Source of the DNA: Kitasatospora sp. MAA4 | GTDB lineage: Bacteria; Actinomycetota; Actinomycetes; Streptomycetales; Streptomycetaceae | Assembly (NCBI RefSeq): GCF_029893355.1 | Contig: NZ_JARZAI010000002.1 | Location: forward strand, 1-64,000 | DNA: 64,000 bases | Direction: 5' to 3' | In this document: one piece after another, positions 53,168 through 60,669 of the stretch | How the letters are laid out: every line of letters starts with the position of its first letter | How positions within the stretch are numbered: the first letter of the stretch is position 1 | Notes under the pieces: generated by a model | Seen by the model: only the letters and a program-made list of their open reading frames with translations | Told to the model about the DNA's origin: nothing | Database searches by the model: none | Position numbers and translations under genes: made by a program

Positions 53168-53890
53168 TCAGAGGCTGTAGTCGTACCCGATCGTCAACCG
53201 GGTCGGCAGGCACCACTCGGAGTACTGGATGATCCCCGTGGCGTCGCCCCAACGACTGGCACCGGCGAGGATCGGCGCACCGACGGGGAGCCCGAGGGCA
53301 GCAGCCTCACGCGCGTCAGCCGCCCGGCCGTGCATGTCGTCGCGGGCTGCGGTGACGCGGCGGTCTGTCGCCTCCAGGATGCGGGCGGTCAGGCCGTCGT
53401 TCTTGCCAGGAGAGGTGCTGAGCAGGTCCGGAACCAGCACAGCGAACTGGGCGGGGTACCAGTCCACGGCGAACAGCGTCCGCACGCTGCTGCGGCCCGC
53501 GACATACTCCCGCCTGACCACCTGGTCCCCGTGGTCGAGATCGAACAGATCGGCGACGTACACGGGCGGCACCACCAGCTGAGCAGCCGCCACGATGCTC
53601 GTCTCGCCGTCCATGAAGGTCCGCATAGTGCTACGCACGGCTTCGAGCCGGTCGGCCGGGCTGGAGGTCGCAGGGGTCTCGTCCGCCACGAAGGTGCCGC
53701 GCGGGCTGGTGCGGATCAGCTTCTCGACCTGGAGCTGGGAGAGCGCCCTTCGGACGGTCTCGACCGCGACACCCCACTTGGTGGCGAGTTCCTTGTTGCT
53801 GGGCAGCTTGGTGCCTGCGGGAAGAGCCCCGGTCAGTATCAGCCGCCGGTAGTGGTCGGTAATTCGAGTGAACGTCTTCTCAGCAGGCAT
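53168..53890 (-). CDS. GntR-family transcriptional regulator (HutC/UTRA type)
   Basis: A 240-residue regulator. The N-terminal winged helix (about 5-70, KLPSNKELATKWGVAVETVRRAL) is followed by a ligand-binding UTRA domain with REYVAGRSSVRTLF and the YDYSL end. Such GntR proteins sense small metabolites or, in integrative plasmids (KorSA-like), control transfer genes. ATG at 53890 with GGAG 8 nt upstream was chosen over an earlier in-frame codon at 53926. It is divergent from the HATPase pseudogene, whose upstream inverted repeat may be its operator. Confidence 0.85.
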   Translation of the reverse strand: MPAEKTFTRITDHYRRLILTGALPAGTKLPSNKELATKWGVAVETVRRALSQLQVEKLIRTSPRGTFVADETPATSSPADRLEAVRSTMRTFMDGETSIVAAAQLVVPPVYVADLFDLDHGDQVVRREYVAGRSSVRTLFAVDWYPAQFAVLVPDLLSTSPGKNDGLTARILEATDRRVTAARDDMHGRAADAREAAALGLPVGAPILAGASRWGDATGIIQYSEWCLPTRLTIGYDYSL

Positions 53891-53947
53891 GAGGGCAACT
53901 CCGCAGGTGGTGCCGTGTGCTGTCAACGCCAGAGCGTACTAGTTGAC

Positions 53948-53975
53948 TTGAAGCGGTAGCGAGGCAATCTAGATT
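53948..53975 (+). promoter_or_regulatory. Possible promoter divergent to gntR
   Basis: TTGAAG and TAGATT are 16 bp apart in a locally AT-rich stretch (TCTAGATTACTGCCATAG). It would serve the HATPase pseudogene and the gene after it. Confidence 0.4.
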
Positions 53976-54002
53976 ACTGCCATAGTGACATAGACCACTC
54001 GC

Positions 54003-54060
54003 TGACTAACCGTCAGAGAGGTGGGTTGGATGGCCGTCTATTGATCTTGACGGTTAGTCA
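54003..54060. promoter_or_regulatory. 13-bp inverted repeat between gntR and the HATPase gene
   Basis: TGACTAACCGTCA (54003-54015) and its exact complement (54048-54060) are separated by 32 bp. Each arm is itself a half-site-sized motif. It could be a paired operator for the divergent GntR regulator or an RNA hairpin in the leader of the downstream gene. Confidence 0.5.
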
Positions 54061-54096
54061 ACGGGTGTTCCCGTGCTCGTGAGCGGAGCTTTTGCC

Positions 54097-54543
54097 ATGC
54101 CTGAAACGCTTGATGAACCGCCCGCGTTCGCGGGCGAAAACAACTGCTGGCTGCCGCGTAGCAACCAGTCGCCGGGGATGGCTCGGCGGTTGCTGGCTGG
54201 CCTGCTGGCCGAGATCGAGGGCGGTCACCGCTTCCTGGACATCGGCCTGTTGCTGGTCAGTGAGCTGGTCACGAATGCCGTCGTACACGCCACGCCCCGC
54301 GAAAAGCTGGTCTGGCTCTCGCTCGACGTCGACAAGGACCGGTTGCGGATCGAGGTCCACGACGCACGGGCCGACCGCTAACCGGTTCTGCGCGCGGTCG
54401 CCAGTGACGCCGAGTCCGGTCGCGGCCTGTTCCTGGTCAAGTCGCTCTCGCTGCGGTGGGGCTGCTGCCCCCGCCCGCATGTCGGAAAAATCGTATGGAC
54501 AGAGATCGGCCCGGAGAACGGCGCTGCGGCGGTGGCCAGTTGA
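54097..54543 (+). pseudogene. HATPase (RsbW-like anti-sigma/histidine kinase fold) gene with an in-frame TAA
   Basis: Starts at ATG 54097 (RBS GGAG 8 nt upstream). The first 94 codons encode the N-terminal half of a single-domain HATPase_c protein: LLLVSELVTNAVVHA is the N-box and VHDARADR leads into the G1 box. TAA at 54379-54381 then stops it. The same frame continues without interruption for 53 codons to TGA 54541, encoding the rest: PVLRAVASDAESGRGLFLV (G2-type) and GKIVWTEI. Joined, it would be 148 codons, the usual family length. A single base change (for example TAC to TAA) explains the break. Confidence 0.82.
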
Positions 54544-54578
54544 ACACCGGACGGACCGCCGGAAGGGACAGACCAGCC

Positions 54579-54869
54579 ATGACACACCCCGAGCGTGACA
54601 CCGCCCCCTGGGCAGGCCCGGTCACAGTGGAGATCAGCGGCATCACCGACCCGGCCACCTTCAACCGGCTCCCCGACGCGCTCACCGCACTCTGGGAGTC
54701 CATGAGAGCGCTGCCTCTCGGCGAGCTCCAACACGACTGGTTCGGCTGCTACCTCACGCGCCCCGACGCTGTGCAGCGCGTGGCCGAGAACCTGGGGCGC
54801 AACGGCGACGTGACCCTGTCGTTCGCGCTCCCTGACGGGACATATCTGATGCGCGTGTTCACCGAGTAG
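54579..54869 (+). CDS. Hypothetical protein, 96 residues
   Basis: A small soluble protein that I do not recognise. It starts at ATG 54579 with GGAAGGGA 10 nt upstream, 35 nt after the HATPase pseudogene, so the two were probably co-transcribed. It has VTVEISGITDP, a central helix with LTALWESMRALPLGE, and LSFALPDGTYLMRVF. There are no membrane segments and no cysteine pair. Codon use is GC-rich like the neighbours. Confidence 0.6.
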   Translation: MTHPERDTAPWAGPVTVEISGITDPATFNRLPDALTALWESMRALPLGELQHDWFGCYLTRPDAVQRVAENLGRNGDVTLSFALPDGTYLMRVFTE

Positions 54870-54955
54870 GACGCGAAAAGGGGTGAGACTGCCTTCTTGC
54901 CCCTCCGTGGCCCGCTGAACAGGCGCCCGGGCGTGTCTCTTCGTAGGCTCGGAGC

Positions 54956-56062
54956 ATGTCCGATGCGCACGCGGCCCGCCGAGAGCGGCTCCGAGAGCAC
55001 TGCGGTGCCGTCGGTGCCGACGCGGCGCTGATCACCAGCGCGGCGAACGTCCGATACCTGACGGGCTGCGCTCCGTGCGGGGCCACCCTGCTGCTGACCC
55101 GGGAGCGGGCGCTGCTGGCGCTGCCCGCGGACCTGCCGCCGGACGACACCGGCGAGCACCCGTACGCCGACGACCTGGCCCACCTGGCCGCCGCGCCGGA
55201 CGAGGACACCGCCGCCACCGCCACCGCGGCCGCCCTCACCCTGGGGGTCGGCCACCTGGTGGTCGAGGACCACGACCTCACCGTCAGCCGCCACCGGGCG
55301 CTGTCCGCGCAGGCCGCCGGGGTGCGGTTCTCCGATCTGGACTTCGCCGTCGAGCGGCAGCGGGTGATCAAGGACGAGTACGAGATCGGCGACCTGCGGA
55401 TCGCCGCCGAGATCGCCGACCAGGCGCTCGGCGAGCTGCTGGAGTCCATCCTGGTCGGGCGCACCGAGCGGCACCTGGCGATGGAGCTGGAGCGGCGCAT
55501 GATCGACCACGGCGCGGATCGGGCGGCCTTCCCGGTCTCGGTGGGCACCGGCAGCCACTCCGGCCGGGCGGGCCACCCGCCCACCGACCGGCGGGTCGAG
55601 GAGGGCGACTTCCTGACCGTCTCGCTCGGCGCCCAGTACCGCGGATATGCCGTCTCCACGGCCCGCACCTTCGTGATCGGCGCCGCCCCGGCCACCTGGC
55701 AGGTGGAGCTGCACCGGCTGGTCTTCGAGGCCCAGCGGGCCGGCCGGGAGGCGCTGGGACCGGGTGTTCCGGCCGCCGCCGCCGACCGCGCGGCGCGCGA
55801 CATCCTGCAGGCGGCGGGCCATCTGGAGAGCCCGCCGAGGCCGTTGGGACACGGTGTAGGGCTGGAGGTGAGGGAGGCGCCGCGTCTGGGACCGGCAGAC
55901 ATGGGTAAACTGGACAACCGCGTGCCGGTCACCGTCGGCCCAGGGGTCCATCTCCCGGGCAAGGGCGGGGTCCGGATCGAGGACACGCTCGTCGTACGCC
56001 CCCTCGAAGAGGGCGGGCCCGAGCTGCTCACCATCACCACCAAGGAGCTCCTCGCCCTGTAG
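54956..56062 (+). CDS. Degenerate M24 (Xaa-Pro peptidase/creatinase-fold) protein
   Basis: A 368-residue protein with the creatinase N-domain and pita-bread C-domain. In place of the usual pepQ metal ligands it has LTVSLGAQ (Asp to Ser), GYAVSTART (second Asp lost) and VTVGPGVHLPG (Glu to Gly); the His of GHGVGLE and the Glu of VRIEDTL remain. It is therefore unlikely to be a normal dinuclear metallopeptidase. Its position before efp and nusB is that of pepQ in other actinobacteria. The start ATG 54956 is poorly supported by an RBS. Confidence 0.8.
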   Translation: MSDAHAARRERLREHCGAVGADAALITSAANVRYLTGCAPCGATLLLTRERALLALPADLPPDDTGEHPYADDLAHLAAAPDEDTAATATAAALTLGVGHLVVEDHDLTVSRHRALSAQAAGVRFSDLDFAVERQRVIKDEYEIGDLRIAAEIADQALGELLESILVGRTERHLAMELERRMIDHGADRAAFPVSVGTGSHSGRAGHPPTDRRVEEGDFLTVSLGAQYRGYAVSTARTFVIGAAPATWQVELHRLVFEAQRAGREALGPGVPAAAADRAARDILQAAGHLESPPRPLGHGVGLEVREAPRLGPADMGKLDNRVPVTVGPGVHLPGKGGVRIEDTLVVRPLEEGGPELLTITTKELLAL

Positions 56063-56131
56063 TCCCACTCGCGTGGGGCCAGGCCGCATCCCTTGGTTCC
56101 TTGACAGCTAGATGCAGGAGTAAGTGCGCCC

Positions 56132-56698
56132 GTGGCTTCCACGAACGATCTCAAGAACGGCATGGTCCTCAAGCTCGACAACGACCAGCTCTGGTCCGTG
56201 GTCGAGTTCCAGCATGTGAAGCCGGGCAAGGGCCCCGCCTTCGTGCGCACCAAGCTCAAGCACGTGCTGAGCGGCAAGGTCGTCGACAAGACGTTCAACG
56301 CGGGCACCAAGGTCGAGACCGCCAATGTCGACAAGCGCGGCATGCAGTTCTCGTACATGGACGGCGAGCAGTTCGTCTTCATGGACACGGACACCTACGA
56401 CCAGATGTTCGTCAGCAAGGACGTCGTCGGCGACAACGCCAAGTACCTGCTGGAGGGCTTCGAGGCCCTCGTCGCGGTGCACGAGGGTGCGCCGCTGTAC
56501 ATCGAGCTCCCGGCCTCGGTCGAGCTGATCGTCCAGGAGACCGAGCCGGGCCTGCAGGGCGACCGCTCCACCGGCGGCACCAAGCCGGCCACCCTGGAGA
56601 CCGGCGCCGAGATCGCCGTCCCGCTCTTCATCGTCACCGGTGAGAAGATCAAGGTCGACACCCGCGACGGCAGCTACCTCGGCCGGGTGAAGGACTAA
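56132..56698 (+). CDS. efp: Translation elongation factor P
   Basis: Rescues ribosomes stalled on polyproline. The 188-residue, three-domain protein has the tip loop KPGKGPAF near 30-37, the PGKGP type that is reported to act without modification of the lysine in actinobacteria. It has GTG start at 56132 with only a weak purine stretch upstream. nusB starts directly after its stop. Confidence 0.96.
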   Translation: MASTNDLKNGMVLKLDNDQLWSVVEFQHVKPGKGPAFVRTKLKHVLSGKVVDKTFNAGTKVETANVDKRGMQFSYMDGEQFVFMDTDTYDQMFVSKDVVGDNAKYLLEGFEALVAVHEGAPLYIELPASVELIVQETEPGLQGDRSTGGTKPATLETGAEIAVPLFIVTGEKIKVDTRDGSYLGRVKD

Positions 56699-57142
56699 GT
56701 GTCGGCCGCACGTACCAAGGCCCGCACGCGCGCCTTCCAGATCCTCTTCGAGGCCGACCACCGGGACGTCGACCCGCTGTCGGTGCTCGCCGACTGGGTC
56801 GCCCGGGCACGGGACCCCAAGCCGGACGAGGGTGTTCCGCAGGTCGGTGAGTACACCATGCAGCTGGTCGAGGGCTACGTCCAGCACGCTCGTCGGATCG
56901 ACGAGCTGATCTCCACGTACTCGGTGGGCTGGACCCTGGACCGGATGCCGATCGCGGACCGCAACGTCCTGCGGATCGGTGCCTACGAGCTGATCTGGGA
57001 GGACGGCGTCCCGGACGCCGTCGTCGTGGACGAGGCGGTGGAGATCGCCAAGGAGTACTCCACGGACGACTCCCCGGCTTTCGTGAACGGCCTGCTGGCC
57101 CGTTTCATGGAGCTCAAGCCCTCCATTCGGCGGGCGCAGTAA
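56699..57142 (+). CDS. nusB: Transcription antitermination factor NusB
   Basis: Binds boxA RNA with S10 during rRNA transcription. The 147-residue helical protein has RTKARTRAFQILFEAD at the start and IADRNVLRIGAYEL and AVEIAKEYSTDDSPAFVNG in the second half. GTG 56699 begins at the base after the efp stop, so the two are coupled. Conserved order: pepQ-efp-nusB. Confidence 0.95.
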   Translation: MSAARTKARTRAFQILFEADHRDVDPLSVLADWVARARDPKPDEGVPQVGEYTMQLVEGYVQHARRIDELISTYSVGWTLDRMPIADRNVLRIGAYELIWEDGVPDAVVVDEAVEIAKEYSTDDSPAFVNGLLARFMELKPSIRRAQ

Positions 57143-57155
57143 CACCCCTTTTTTT

Positions 57156-57191
57156 CGATGGCCGCCGGACCTCCTGGTCCGGCGGCCATCG
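57156..57191 (+). terminator. Hairpin after nusB
   Basis: A perfect 16-bp stem (57156-57171 with 57176-57191) with loop TCCT. A seven-T run lies just before it rather than after it. Confidence 0.7.
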
Positions 57192-57253
57192 GGCGTTCAC
57201 GGGGCTGGCGTATGTTGGCTACTGACCAGTAGCTTCCCGAAGGGCGCCCCACC

Positions 57254-58105
57254 ATGACGACTGTGACCGCGACCGGCAGCAGCGAGTTCGACCAGGCCAT
57301 CGCCCTGCATCCGGGCCCCGATGGCCTGCACCGCGGCGAGCTGGGCGCCGGCTGGCGGATCGGCGGCGGCATCAACGGCGGCCTGCTGCTGGCCGTCGCC
57401 GCCAACGCGATCTCCCAGGAGCTGCCGGAGCACCCCGACCCGGTCTCGATCAGCTGCTACTACCTCTCCGCCTCCCGCTCGGGCCCGGCGAGCGTGCGCA
57501 CCGACGTCGTGCGCCGCGGCCGCTCGCTCTCCACCGCCACCGCCTCGCTCTACCAGGACGAGGACAGTGGCTCGGTCGAGCGGTTGAGAGTGCTTGCCAG
57601 CTTCGGCGACCTGGCGGACCAGGAGGGCGAGGTGCACACCGCCGCCGCGCCGCCCGTGATGCCGCCGCCGGAGCAGTGCATCGGCATGGAGCACGCGCCG
57701 CCGTCGCTGATCGAGCAGGCCGAGCTGCTGCAGCGCTTCGACCTGCGGCTCGACCCGGCCACCGTCGGGTGGGCGGTCGGCCAGCCGTCCAAGCAGGGCC
57801 GGATCCAGGGCTGGTTCCGCTTCGCCGACGGCCGCCTGCCCGACCCGCTGGCGCTGCTGCTGGTGGCGGACGCGCTGCCGCCGGTCACCTTCGACCTCGG
57901 CCTGCCCGGCTGGGCCCCCACCATCGAGCTGACGGTCCACCTGCGGGCGCGTCCGGTCCCCGGCTGGCTGCGGGTCAGCCACTCCACCCGCAACCTGGCC
58001 GGCGGGTACTTCGAGGAGGACGCGGAGATCTGGGACGAGTCGGGTCGCCTGGTCGCCCAGTCCCGTCAGCTGGCCCGCGCCCCGCGTGCGCCCCGCGGGA
58101 AATGA
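57254..58105 (+). CDS. Acyl-CoA thioesterase-like double hotdog protein
   Basis: A 283-residue protein made of two hotdog modules. The first has the helix GGGINGGLLLAVAANAI (about 37-53); the second has LLLVADALPPVTFDLG near 195-215 and TIELTVHLRARPVPGWL, matching the TesB-like/thioesterase-3 group found in actinobacteria. The physiological acyl-CoA is unknown. The ATG lies 111 nt after nusB. It is convergent with bldD. Confidence 0.8.
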   Translation: MTTVTATGSSEFDQAIALHPGPDGLHRGELGAGWRIGGGINGGLLLAVAANAISQELPEHPDPVSISCYYLSASRSGPASVRTDVVRRGRSLSTATASLYQDEDSGSVERLRVLASFGDLADQEGEVHTAAAPPVMPPPEQCIGMEHAPPSLIEQAELLQRFDLRLDPATVGWAVGQPSKQGRIQGWFRFADGRLPDPLALLLVADALPPVTFDLGLPGWAPTIELTVHLRARPVPGWLRVSHSTRNLAGGYFEEDAEIWDESGRLVAQSRQLARAPRAPRGK

Positions 58106-58133
58106 TCTCACTCTCAGTTACATGTTCGTGACA

Positions 58134-58165
58134 ACAGGGTGGCCGACGCGCGTCGGCCACCCTGT
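58134..58165. terminator. Bidirectional terminator between thioesterase and bldD
   Basis: Arms of 15 bp (58134-58148 and 58151-58165) with a 2-nt centre lie between convergent genes. Confidence 0.8.
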
Positions 58166-58235
58166 CGGCATACGTACGGCGCGGCCCCCCGGGGCCGCGC
58201 CGTGACGTTTCTGCAAATCCTGCTACCGCGGACGG

Positions 58236-58739
58236 TCAGCCGGCGTCCTCGTCGCGCACCGCGCGACGGGCGTCGGGGTTGAGCACGCCCCAGCTGATCA
58301 GCTGTTCGGTGAGGATCGACGGCGACTGGTCGTAGATCACGGCCAGCGTGCGGAGGTCGTCCTGACGGATCGACAGCACCTTGCCGTTGTAGTCACCGCG
58401 CTGGGACTGGATGGTGGCGGCGTAGCGCTGGAGCGGGCCGGCCTTCTCGGACGGAACCTGGGTCAGTCTCTCCAGGTCCAGCACCAGGCGCGGCGGCGGC
58501 TCGGCCGCACCGCCCGGAGTGCCGCCCGGCAGGAGCTCCTGCACCGGGACCCCGTAGAACTCGGCCAGTTCGGCCAGGCGCTGCACGGTCACCGCACGGT
58601 CGCCGCGCTCGTAGGAGCCGACGACGACCGCCTTCCAGCGCCCCTGGGACTTCTCCTCGACGCCGTGCAGGGAGAGCCCCTGCTGAGTGCGGATCGCTCG
58701 GAGTTTGCCTCCGAGCTGCTTCGCGTAGTCGCTGGACAT
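58236..58739 (-). CDS. bldD: BldD, c-di-GMP-responsive developmental master repressor
   Basis: Represses sporulation genes during vegetative growth when dimerised by tetrameric c-di-GMP. The 167-residue protein has an XRE helix-turn-helix (about 5-68, LRAIRTQQGLSLHGVEEKSQ) and a C-terminal domain with the c-di-GMP signature RGD-X8-RQDD (about 114-128) intact. It begins MSSDYAKQL at ATG 58739, with GGGGAG 4 nt upstream. The position between nusB and pyrR is the same as I recall for S. coelicolor. Confidence 0.96.
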   Translation of the reverse strand: MSSDYAKQLGGKLRAIRTQQGLSLHGVEEKSQGRWKAVVVGSYERGDRAVTVQRLAELAEFYGVPVQELLPGGTPGGAAEPPPRLVLDLERLTQVPSEKAGPLQRYAATIQSQRGDYNGKVLSIRQDDLRTLAVIYDQSPSILTEQLISWGVLNPDARRAVRDEDAG

Positions 58740-58788
58740 TGGTCTCCCCGGACGAGTTTGTTTCGCGTTCAATGGCGGTCACGGGGGA

Positions 58789-58804
58789 GTGAGGGGTGCC
58801 TCAC
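58789..58804. promoter_or_regulatory. BldD-type inverted repeat in the bldD leader
   Basis: GTGAGG-N4-CCTCAC, 50 bp before the bldD start codon. It fits the AGTGA...TCAC pattern of BldD boxes. Confidence 0.55.
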
Positions 58805-58843
58805 AACCCAGAGCGTCCTACCGGTGGGTTCGACGTCTGTTCC

Positions 58844-58863
58844 GTAACTCACTGTGAGGTTAC
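58844..58863. promoter_or_regulatory. BldD-type site overlapping the bldD -10 box
   Basis: GTAACTCACTGTGAGGTTAC is a near-palindrome with a TCAC-T-GTGA core. It covers the predicted -10, as expected for autorepression. Confidence 0.6.
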
Positions 58864-58886
58864 GTAGAGTAAGGTAGCTGCGTCAA
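58857..58886 (-). promoter_or_regulatory. bldD promoter
   Basis: On the minus strand TTGACG (58881-58886) and TAACCT (58857-58862) are 18 bp apart, a good principal-sigma promoter about 120 bp before bldD. Confidence 0.65.
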
Positions 58887-59022
58887 GCCGAATGGGGCAG
58901 TCGTGCGAATGGTCTGCTACCTCTGCGTGAACACGACATAAAGGTCGACCGGTATCGGGGTGATCGCCCTGGTAGTGTGGATGAGGCTTCCGGCACGACT
59001 GGGCAGCCACCCCCCAAGGCAT

Positions 59023-59057
59023 CCTTTAAGGCCCGTCCCGTGAGGCGGGGAAGGAGG
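59023..59057 (+). promoter_or_regulatory. PyrR-binding RNA hairpin with the pyrR Shine-Dalgarno
   Basis: The transcript contains UCCCGUGAGGC (59036-59046), a full match to the PyrR binding-loop consensus UCCNGNGAGGY. It caps a stem CCCG/CGGG (59032-59035 with 59046-59049) above an internal loop and a lower stem CCTT/AAGG (59023-59026 with 59051-59054). The lower arm is part of AAGGAGG, the RBS of pyrR, so PyrR bound with UMP would block translation. The rest of the 58740-59068 interval holds bldD promoter elements and no gene that I can support. Confidence 0.75.
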
Positions 59058-59068
59058 TCGGCTTCGGC

Positions 59069-59686
59069 ATGACCGCATCACTTGACTCCACCCAGCCACG
59101 TCCGCCGCACCAGGTTCTGGACGGCGCGGACATCTCCCGGGTCATCACCCGGATCGCCCACGAGATCGTGGAGCGCGCGAAAGGCGCCGAGGATGTCGTC
59201 CTCCTCGGCATCCACACCCGCGGCGTCCACCTCGGCCGCCGGCTGCACGCCCGGCTGACCCAGATCACCGGCCGCGAGATCCCGCTCGGGACCCTGGACA
59301 TCACGATGTACCGGGACGACCTGCGGCTCAAGCCCGCCCGCGCCCTGGAGCACACCGAGATCCCCTCCGGCGGCATCGACGGCAAGCTCGTCATCCTCGT
59401 CGACGACGTGCTCTTCTCCGGACGCACCATCCGCGCGGCGCTCGACGCGCTCGGCGACATCGGCCGGCCGCGCGCCGTCCAGCTCGCCGTCCTGGTCGAC
59501 CGCGGCCACCGCGAACTGCCGATCCGCGCCGACTACGTGGGCAAGAACCTGCCCACCTCGCTGCGCGAGGCCGTCCAGGTCCGGCTCTCCGACTCCGACG
59601 GGCACGACGCCGTCCTGGTCGGCGACCGCGACTACGCCGCCCGTTCGTCCCAGGCGCTCGCCGCCGACCCGATCCTGCCGGAGTAA
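59069..59686 (+). CDS. pyrR: Pyrimidine operon regulator PyrR / uracil phosphoribosyltransferase fold
   Basis: An RNA-binding regulator of pyr genes. The 205-residue protein has the PRTase loop [19 protein letters not shown] (about 109-127), [13 protein letters not shown] near 47 and [11 protein letters not shown]. It starts at ATG 59069, 11 nt after AAGGAGG. It heads the operon, and the leader has its binding hairpin, so autoregulation is likely. Confidence 0.94.
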   Translation: MTASLDSTQPRPPHQVLDGADISRVITRIAHEIVERAKGAEDVVLLGIHTRGVHLGRRLHARLTQITGREIPLGTLDITMYRDDLRLKPARALEHTEIPSGGIDGKLVILVDDVLFSGRTIRAALDALGDIGRPRAVQLAVLVDRGHRELPIRADYVGKNLPTSLREAVQVRLSDSDGHDAVLVGDRDYAARSSQALAADPILPE

Positions 59687-59691
59687 GCACC

Positions 59692-60669
59692 GTGAAGCGC
59701 CACCTCGTCTCCGCCGCCGACCTCAGCCGCGACGACGCGCTGCTGGTCCTGGACACCGCCGAGGAGCTCGCCCAGCTCTCCGGCCGGGCCGTCAAGAAGC
59801 TCCCCACGCTGCGCGGCCGCACCGTCGTCAACCTGTTCTTCGAGGACTCCACCCGCACCAAGACCTCCTTCGAGGTCGCCGAGAAGCGGCTCTCCGCCGA
59901 CGTCATCAACTTCGCCGCCAAGGGCTCCTCGGTCTCCAAGGGCGAGAGCCTCAAGGACACCGCGCTGACCCTCCAGGCGATGGGCGCCGACGCCGTCGTC
60001 ATCCGCCACCACGCCTCCGGTGCGCCGGCCCGCCTCGCCCAGTCCGACTGGCTGCACGGCAGCGTCATCAACGCCGGCGACGGCACCCACGAGCACCCCA
60101 CCCAGGCCCTGCTGGACGCCTTCACGATGCGCCGCCACCTCAACCCGGGCCTGGGGCACGACCTCGCCGGGCGCAGGGTCACCATCGTCGGCGACGTCCT
60201 GCACAGCCGGGTGGCGCGCTCCAACGTGCTGTTGCTGAACACCCTGGGCGCCGAGGTCACCTTCGTGGCCCCGCCGACCCTGCTGCCGATCGGCATCGAG
60301 AACTGGCCCTGCGAGGTCAGCTACGACCTCGACAGCACGCTCGCCAAGACCGACGCGGTGATGATGCTGCGGGTCCAGCGCGAGCGGATGAACGCCGCGT
60401 TCTTCCCGACCGAGCGCGAGTACTCGCGCCGCTACGGCCTGAACGGCACCCGGATGGCCCGGCTGCCCGAGCACGCCATCGTGATGCACCCCGGCCCGAT
60501 GGTGCGCGGCATGGAGATCACCGCCGAGGTGGCCGACTCCCCGCGCTGCACCGTGGTCGAGCAGGTCGCCAACGGCGTCTCGATCCGGATGGCCGTCCTG
60601 TACCTCCTGCTCGGCGGCGCCACGCTCGCCGACGCCCCCCGCACCGAAGCCCCGGAGAACGCCGCATGA
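59692..60669 (+). CDS. pyrB: Aspartate carbamoyltransferase catalytic subunit
   Basis: Condenses carbamoyl phosphate with aspartate. The 325-residue protein has the carbamoyl-phosphate loop [12 protein letters not shown] near 46-57, the [10 protein letters not shown] segment near 139 and MHPGPMVRG near 265. No pyrI regulatory subunit is present. It starts at GTG 59692, 5 nt after pyrR, and overlaps pyrC (ATGA). Confidence 0.96.
   Translation: MKRHLVSAADLSRDDALLVLDTAEELAQLSGRAVKKLPTLRGRTVVNLFFEDSTRTKTSFEVAEKRLSADVINFAAKGSSVSKGESLKDTALTLQAMGADAVVIRHHASGAPARLAQSDWLHGSVINAGDGTHEHPTQALLDAFTMRRHLNPGLGHDLAGRRVTIVGDVLHSRVARSNVLLLNTLGAEVTFVAPPTLLPIGIENWPCEVSYDLDSTLAKTDAVMMLRVQRERMNAAFFPTEREYSRRYGLNGTRMARLPEHAIVMHPGPMVRGMEITAEVADSPRCTVVEQVANGVSIRMAVLYLLLGGATLADAPRTEAPENAA

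Noticed and set aside
54379..54381. Programmed stop-codon read-through of TAA in the HATPase gene
   Set aside because: TAA is the least leaky stop, and no stimulatory structure or SECIS-like element is apparent; a nonsense mutation or sequencing error is simpler.
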